DNA of 22,860 nt from positions 1-22,860 of the forward strand of contig JAAVTG010000844.1 in assembly GCA_011947345.1 (NCBI GenBank), read 5' to 3'. The stretch's first letter is position 1, and each line of letters starts with the position of its first letter. Both the position numbers and the translations under genes were made by a program. Source of the DNA: Phytophthora quininea. Taxonomy: Eukaryota > Oomycota > Peronosporomycetes > Peronosporales > Peronosporaceae. The notes under the pieces were generated by a model. It saw nothing but the letters and a program-made list of their open reading frames with translations, ran no database searches and was not told the origin of the DNA. Positions 18,328 through 22,860 of the stretch are shown here, piece by piece.

Positions 18328-21204
18328 CTACGCGTGCATGAAGGATTGACGCCTCCGTCTCCACATTTTCCTCTTCTTCTGGCAACTTGGGCATGATGTA
18401 GCCCTGATTTTCTTGGGTGGAGGGTGAACTTCAATCGGTGGCATCGCTGCCTTTTGCTTGCGCTGCTTTTTCTCTTTCAGCCGGCACCGCAACGCGTTCA
18501 GTGTCATGTTACTAGAGGGATATTTTTGCCGAAACAGTCCGTAGATGTATGTCCACTTGTGCGGAGCTTGCGGAATTGAGTCTGCCATCGACTTGAAGAA
18601 GGCGAGGTCGTCACCTGCTATGCTGGTAGGTGGTGGAGATTGAAGCAGCTGCAAGTGAGGCAATTCGTTGTTAGATTGGTGGAGTGAACCAATGATCCGT
18701 CTGCTGTCGTTGGCGGTGGCTGCAGAAGTCGACTGCGGACTTGTAAATGTGAAGTCTGCTAAATCGGAAGCTGCTGGAGATGCTGCAAGTGTTGGATGGC
18801 CACCATGTGCAGAATCGGCTGATTGAGTCGCTGCCACGGCCGCTGAAAAGGTTGTGGTGCTGCATACTGCGCAAGGGCGGCCGGACATACCTTTAATTTG
18901 ATTTTCAACGCTGCACCTCGGTTGCTAGCTCGCTTCAACGCTCCCCATCTGCGCTCCAGATAGTCGTCTGTTTTGGGGTAGATCCCGTCACACGCACGAC
19001 TTGCAAACGCGTATACACGCATGAAAACCTTCTTCCGGCTTGTAAACAACTTGGAGCTGCGCAGTGCTTCGAAGAGCTCAATTTGAAGTTCCTGCTCTTG
19101 CGCGCTGGACTCGGAGGTGGGTTTGTAAGTTTTGAACGCAAATAACGGGCGAGATTTGGCTGACGACTCCTCTTGCTTCTGTTTCCCTTTCGTGTCAGCA
19201 GAAAGTGACTGGAGCTTTGACGAAATGGTCGAATAACTGCGTCGCCGTAGTGTAAGACTCTTGTTCACTCCGTTCAAGACTACGATATTGAACAATATCG
19301 TAGTCACCAGCGGACAGGTGGACCAGGAATCGCTCTCTCGTGCTTGTTCGTCCCTCACTTGCCGAAGCAGCTCGTACTCATGTAAGGAGAAGCCTACTGT
19401 CGACTCGTAGTCGAACTCTTCGAGTTGCAATAACCGGAGGAATGCTGACTTACTTAACCGCTGCCCAATTTTGTTTGTGTTGTTTTTCAGCAACAGCTCA
19501 CGAACGGTTTTCCTGTGTCGACGTGAAGCAGCGAGAGCTTCATCCAGCCGTTCTGGCTGAACGCGAGCAGTCTCAAACATTCGCATCCACGTGCTGAAGG
19601 AGAAGTCGAGAGAAGATGCTGAGCGATACGTAGGTTCTTTCAGCGGCTCGGATAAGACGTGGTGGACAAATGCGAGTTGGGGGATTCTGGTAGAACGCCT
19701 TGCGAAAGAATGGCCGCTTTTGCCAGCTCGACGAAGTCAATCTCCCCGAAGGAAGGATTGCGACCAAACTTGGATCCAACTCGTAAGTTGTGGCGAACTA
19801 TGAAGATGTCTAATATTCTCAAGCCCACGTCCACGGAAATCGTTCGGTTCAACAACTTCTTAAGAGCGGAGTGAAAGCCTTCAAGTTGGCTGGTAGCGAC
19901 AATGCGTACAGGCTTTTGCGGCATTCTCGGTAGTCATTATCATGGACGTAAAGGTCGCCAACTCGGATCTGCTTCGCGTTGCTATTCCAGCAACCACTCC
20001 AAGTAGCCTCTGTACACGAGAGGTCTGTGAGATCAACAGATTCGACAACTTGCTTAAACTCCTCCTCCATTTCCTCGGGTGGACGCAGCTGACGATCAAC
20101 CGTGTATAAGGCACTGCGCAGCTGCTTTTTAATCCATTTCTGTTTTGCTTGTGTCGACAGCTTCGACGAAATTCGTTCGATCAGGTGGAACGGGTCTTGC
20201 TTGATGCTGACAGCACTTCCAAATATGTTTGACACCATTCCTCGAACAGCGTTCGCGTTGTCGCTTACGAGAAACAGCTCATTTGAGGGATCCGATGACA
20301 GTGTGGAGATATCGTCTCCAGCAGCGCACTCGTCTCTTCATTGTTCTCCGAACGGGTCAGTCTTCTCCCCACAATTTGACCTATTTCGTTTTGAACTAAC
20401 AGTAGCAATTTTGCATCTTGCAGACCTTCTCGCTGCCCACTACCAGTCCATACCTTTAGCCGCTTGCAGAACTTAACTGAGTGATCTATCCGGAGAACTT
20501 TCCTCACCTTCATCCGCTTCATCAATAATTCACACAGGGGACTATAAATTGAGGTCATCTCCATCCAAATCGACGTCAGCACCTTGCTATCCACAACTCC
20601 ATTGGCACTGCAATACTGCTCCACTGACGGGGAGATGCAGCGCTATAGCTAGGATTGACAGTTTTTAATCGTCGAATCCGCTCCGAAAAATAGTATACAA
20701 CTTGTAGTACCGCGAAGTTCGACGGCGGCTGACACTAGCGACAACACTTGCAAGTCCATTCGCGGACATGATTCCGTAGTGTACCATGTCGAGCAGATCC
20801 TTAGAATAACCAGTCTTAACACCTAAAATGTAAGGGAAGTGAACAATTGTCTCCACGTTCGTTTGTAGGTACTCGTAGGTGACCGTCGAAAAACACGAAC
20901 GACTTGCTCCAGTGCATTGATACTTCACGTACAGTAAGTCCTGCTTTCCATTAACATCCTCCACCACGCGCTGAAGATACTCTTTCACTCTCGGTGTACA
21001 GAGACAGCTTTTCACAACACACGATGGCTTGCCGTTCTGATTCAGACACTCGGGGACCCTCACAACCACTGGACGATCAAACAGGCCGCCTAAAGGACAC
21101 AGTTCTTCCCAGTGGCGTCTGGCTTCTGGTAGGTCAACCGTGGGTGGGAACGCCTTCCTTGCGATCGCGTCTTGAATCGTCCGCTTCTTGGTTTCGCTAT
21201 CCAT
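18328..21204 (-). CDS. Large DDE transposase of unassigned family with SANT-like C-terminus
   Basis: The first in-frame ATG (21204) opens MDSETKKRTIQDAIARKAFP. A Cys-bearing N-terminal part (CLNQNGKPSC, SCLC) is followed by QDLLYVKYQC, then an RNase H-like core: D in RIDHSVKF (about 20483), NEIGQIVGRRLT, D in LVSDNANAVRG (about 20258), IKQDPFHLIERI, and E in TSQLEGFHSALKKLL (19880-19882) followed by IVRHNLRVGSKFG. Downstream are a long linker, a SANT/Myb-like segment (KWTYIYGLFRQKYP...LRCRLKEKK) and a basic Cys-x2-Cys tail. Six breaks (about 20667, 20629-20632, 20307, 19911, 19679-19683, 18892-18894) each lack one base. Closed, the ORF is about 960 aa without stops. It resembles transposases carrying DUF6729-like regions as I recall them. 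It is not a hAT, piggyBac or Tc1 type. Confidence 0.75.
19278..19305. repeat. Perfect 12-bp inverted repeat inside the transposase gene
   Basis: GACTACGATATT (19278-19289) and AATATCGTAGTC (19294-19305) with a 4-nt loop. It encodes part of TTILFNIVVLNG, so the coding frame passes through it. Confidence 0.8.
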
Positions 21205-21301
21205 CTTGGCTAGACCTTGCTGGCTTGTGAAGGGAGAGAATTCGGACTCCAAAATTTTAGAGATCTGCTATTACCTGACAAAATTGATCATAGCGGGGTG
21301 T

Positions 21302-21354
21302 CGGAACCAAAGGTTCCGATCGGAGATGTCGGGCCTTTCGGCCCCAGCATCTCC
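21302..21354. promoter_or_regulatory. Two adjacent stem-loops upstream of the transposase
   Basis: CGGAACC-AAA-GGTTCCG at 21302-21318 is followed by a nested stem: GGAGATG (21322-21328) pairs with CATCTCC (21348-21354) around an inner GGGCC-TTTC-GGCCC. They lie about 100 bp before the transposase ATG and may be sub-terminal repeats of that transposon. Confidence 0.55.
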
Positions 21355-21985
21355 AATAAACCGTGAATTGAATAATGCATTAAGCTGAGTCGGTCACTTG
21401 AAGTAGAACACTAGCGAGGAGAGCAGGCAGTGCTCCCAGGAAGTTGTGCCTTACGTGTATTTGGAAAAACCAAAAGTGAGGAAGAGCTTCGTGGCGCCAA
21501 AGTCCGTGGCGCTCAGGGAGGCTCTCCTTGCAATCCTACTAAACTACCTTAGTCTAACACTGCGCAACCAATCCTGCTCAGATGTCTTTGGTCCGGCGCG
21601 ACCGCAAGCGTTGACTTGCAGCTTGGACGTACTGCCAATTCAACATAATGAAGGTCGCACAGATTAATATTGTCACGACCTCAATTGGTGTCAAAGATAC
21701 AACCTAGTGAGACCGTAGTTGCGGCAGCCTCACGTTTATGAATTACGACTATCTCGAGCTCTCTCCAGAAGCTGCCAATCGTGGCTTCAGAAGCGTGTTC
21801 ATCTCCAAGTCTGGGTCTTGAACGGTTGAGTGCGAAATGAAAAATGAGCGCCATTTTTTCAGATAGCTCCACCACCAAACCAAAACGCAAACAAGTTTAG
21901 CGAGAGGCATCACAGTTTTCTTGCGCGCCGCAGATTCTGTTTTTGACTTGATTTCACTATGTTCTGTCGATTTTCGATTGTAAAG
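21355..21985. other. Intergenic stretch between transposon and MITE
   Basis: No convincing gene. A plus-strand frame at about 21422-21667 reads VVPYVYLEKPKVRKSFVAPK and has a coding-like start but no upstream ATG; it might be an exon remnant. AATAAA lies at 21355-21360. The rest is unremarkable and moderately AT-rich. Confidence 0.4.
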
Positions 21986-22173
21986 TACAGATGTGCACCG
22001 CGTTTTCGGCCCCGGTATGTTTCGATGGCCTCCAAAATTAAATGATTCTGTGCTACGATTTGCTCGCGTCGGCTATCCACTCCCCATGACAACTGTCGTG
22101 TGTTTTCATCAAGAACTGATCGATTCGGACACTTTATATGGTCCACCCGCCGAAAACGCGGTGCACATCTGTA
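21986..22173. mobile_element. MITE with 23-bp perfect TIRs and TA target duplication
   Basis: The left TIR, CAGATGTGCACCGCGTTTTC and three more bases (21988-22010), is exactly repeated in inverse at 22149-22171. Both ends are flanked by TA. The element is 184 bp without the TA and has no coding capacity. TA duplication with a CAG start suggests mobilisation by a Tc1/mariner or pogo-type transposase; none is present in this window. Perfect TIRs imply recent activity. Confidence 0.88.
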
Positions 22174-22219
22174 TTGTTTTTACTTTTATTTTTGGGAGCT
22201 TTGGGCCGCACATCAAAGC

Positions 22220-22860
22220 ATGGGCGGAGACGCGCGGCTGCACTCGACCGTGCGGCTCAACCAGTTCACGCTGCAGTTCGAGGACGGGGCGCTGGAGTCT
22301 GCGTACCAGGCGGGGCTGCACCCTCGAAAGAAGGCGCTATGGCTGCGCTCACTGCTGCCTGCCGCCGCCTCACAGCTGCTGTTCGCGCTGGGCGATGGGC
22401 TGGACCACCCCGTGGAGAACCTGCTGGTGACCTTACCTGCGAGGGTCCTGCTAGCTGTGGGTGGAGCTATTTGCTACAGAAAAGTTTTATGAAATCATTT
22501 GTTTAAATGGTGGGAATTAATAAATTGTTTTAGATGCTGCAAGCCGCCATGTACCTGCTAGTGCGGTGGGTGAGTTGAATCTTTTTAAATCTTTTATTGA
22601 AGTCAAGTCGGATTTATTTATTTTGTTTTATGCTCTATGCACTGGCAGGACCTCGTGAGAGCCAAAGAGCAGACCATGTTGCTGGTATCCGTGGCCAGTG
22701 GCATCCCTACATTGCTGCTGTATGCGCTGCAGAGAGAAAGCCTCTGTCAATGGGTACTTCATTATTTCTTGGCACAGCAACAAGCGAGATGTTCATGACT
22801 ATTTTTTTTTGGTGTAGGACGCACTGTTCGTGACGTTCGGCTTGTCGTTCTACACCATCC
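22220..22860 (+). CDS. N-terminal part of a multi-exon membrane protein (runs off the window)
   Basis: ATG at 22220 starts MGGDARLHSTVRLNQFTLQF. Exons are 22220-22456, 22534-22569, 22649-22753 and 22818 to beyond 22860, all in phase 0. The introns have GTGGGT..TTTTAG, GTGAGT..GGCAG and GTACTT..GTGTAG ends. The translation shows a short amphipathic start (FEDGALESAYQAGLHPRKKA), then hydrophobic segments SLLPAAASQLLFALGD, NLLVTLPARVLLA/MLQAAMYLLV, MLLVSVASGIPTLLLYAL and ALFVTFGLSFYTI, consistent with at least four membrane helices. The layout recalls the N-terminal membrane half of some oomycete nucleotidyl cyclases, but that is a guess from pattern only. No frameshift is seen in these exons. 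The MITE's right end lies 46 bp upstream of the ATG, within the likely promoter or 5' UTR. Confidence 0.7.

Noticed and set aside
17719..21345. GGGGCC ends as TIRs of the DDE transposon
   Set aside because: The similarity beyond six bases is weak, and no target duplication is seen.

Overview
The window looks like nuclear DNA of a plant-pathogenic oomycete (Phytophthora or a close relative). The reasons are short GT-AG introns of 65-82 bp, an oomycete-like threonine aldolase, a tyrosine-recombinase transposon of the Crypton type with the layout seen in oomycetes, a leucine-rich protein with a C-terminus I recall from Phytophthora hypothetical proteins, and a broken RXLR/dEER-effector-like reading frame. 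The species cannot be named from this sequence.

Layout, left to right. 378-1606 (+): threonine aldolase, three exons. 1607-2821: intergenic. 2822-3926 (-): a probable 3' fragment of a LINE-like element. 4080-4253 (+): a small ORF with a signal peptide. 4290-10855 (-): a complete, young Ty3/Gypsy retrotransposon with LTRs, PBS, PPT, Gag, protease, RT, RNase H, integrase and chromodomain, plus an extra ORF ahead of Gag. 10856-11704 (+): remains of an acidic-protein gene. 11738-13400 (+): a frameshifted leucine-rich-repeat-like gene. 13541-13972 (+): RXLR-like effector pseudogene. 13973-14960: hairpins, a tRNA-like SINE candidate, a TG microsatellite and a duplicated 49-mer. 14970-17523 (-): a chromodomain protein and a Crypton tyrosine recombinase on the same strand, 97 bp apart. 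18328-21204 (-): a DDE transposase of about 960 aa from a family I cannot name with certainty. 21986-22173: a short TIR element (MITE) with TA target duplication, ending 46 bp upstream of the start codon of a membrane-protein gene (22220 to the window end, +, at least four exons).

The window is therefore a mobile-element cluster between two ordinary genes. The strongest general observation concerns frameshifts. About 21 breaks in six proteins can each be closed by one missing base, nearly always in a run of identical bases. After closure the six reading frames are open along their whole length, apart from a gap of about 7 nt in the aldolase. This points to uncorrected homopolymer errors in the assembly, so most genes listed here as broken are probably intact in the organism. 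The effector-like ORF is different, because it carries an in-frame TAG.
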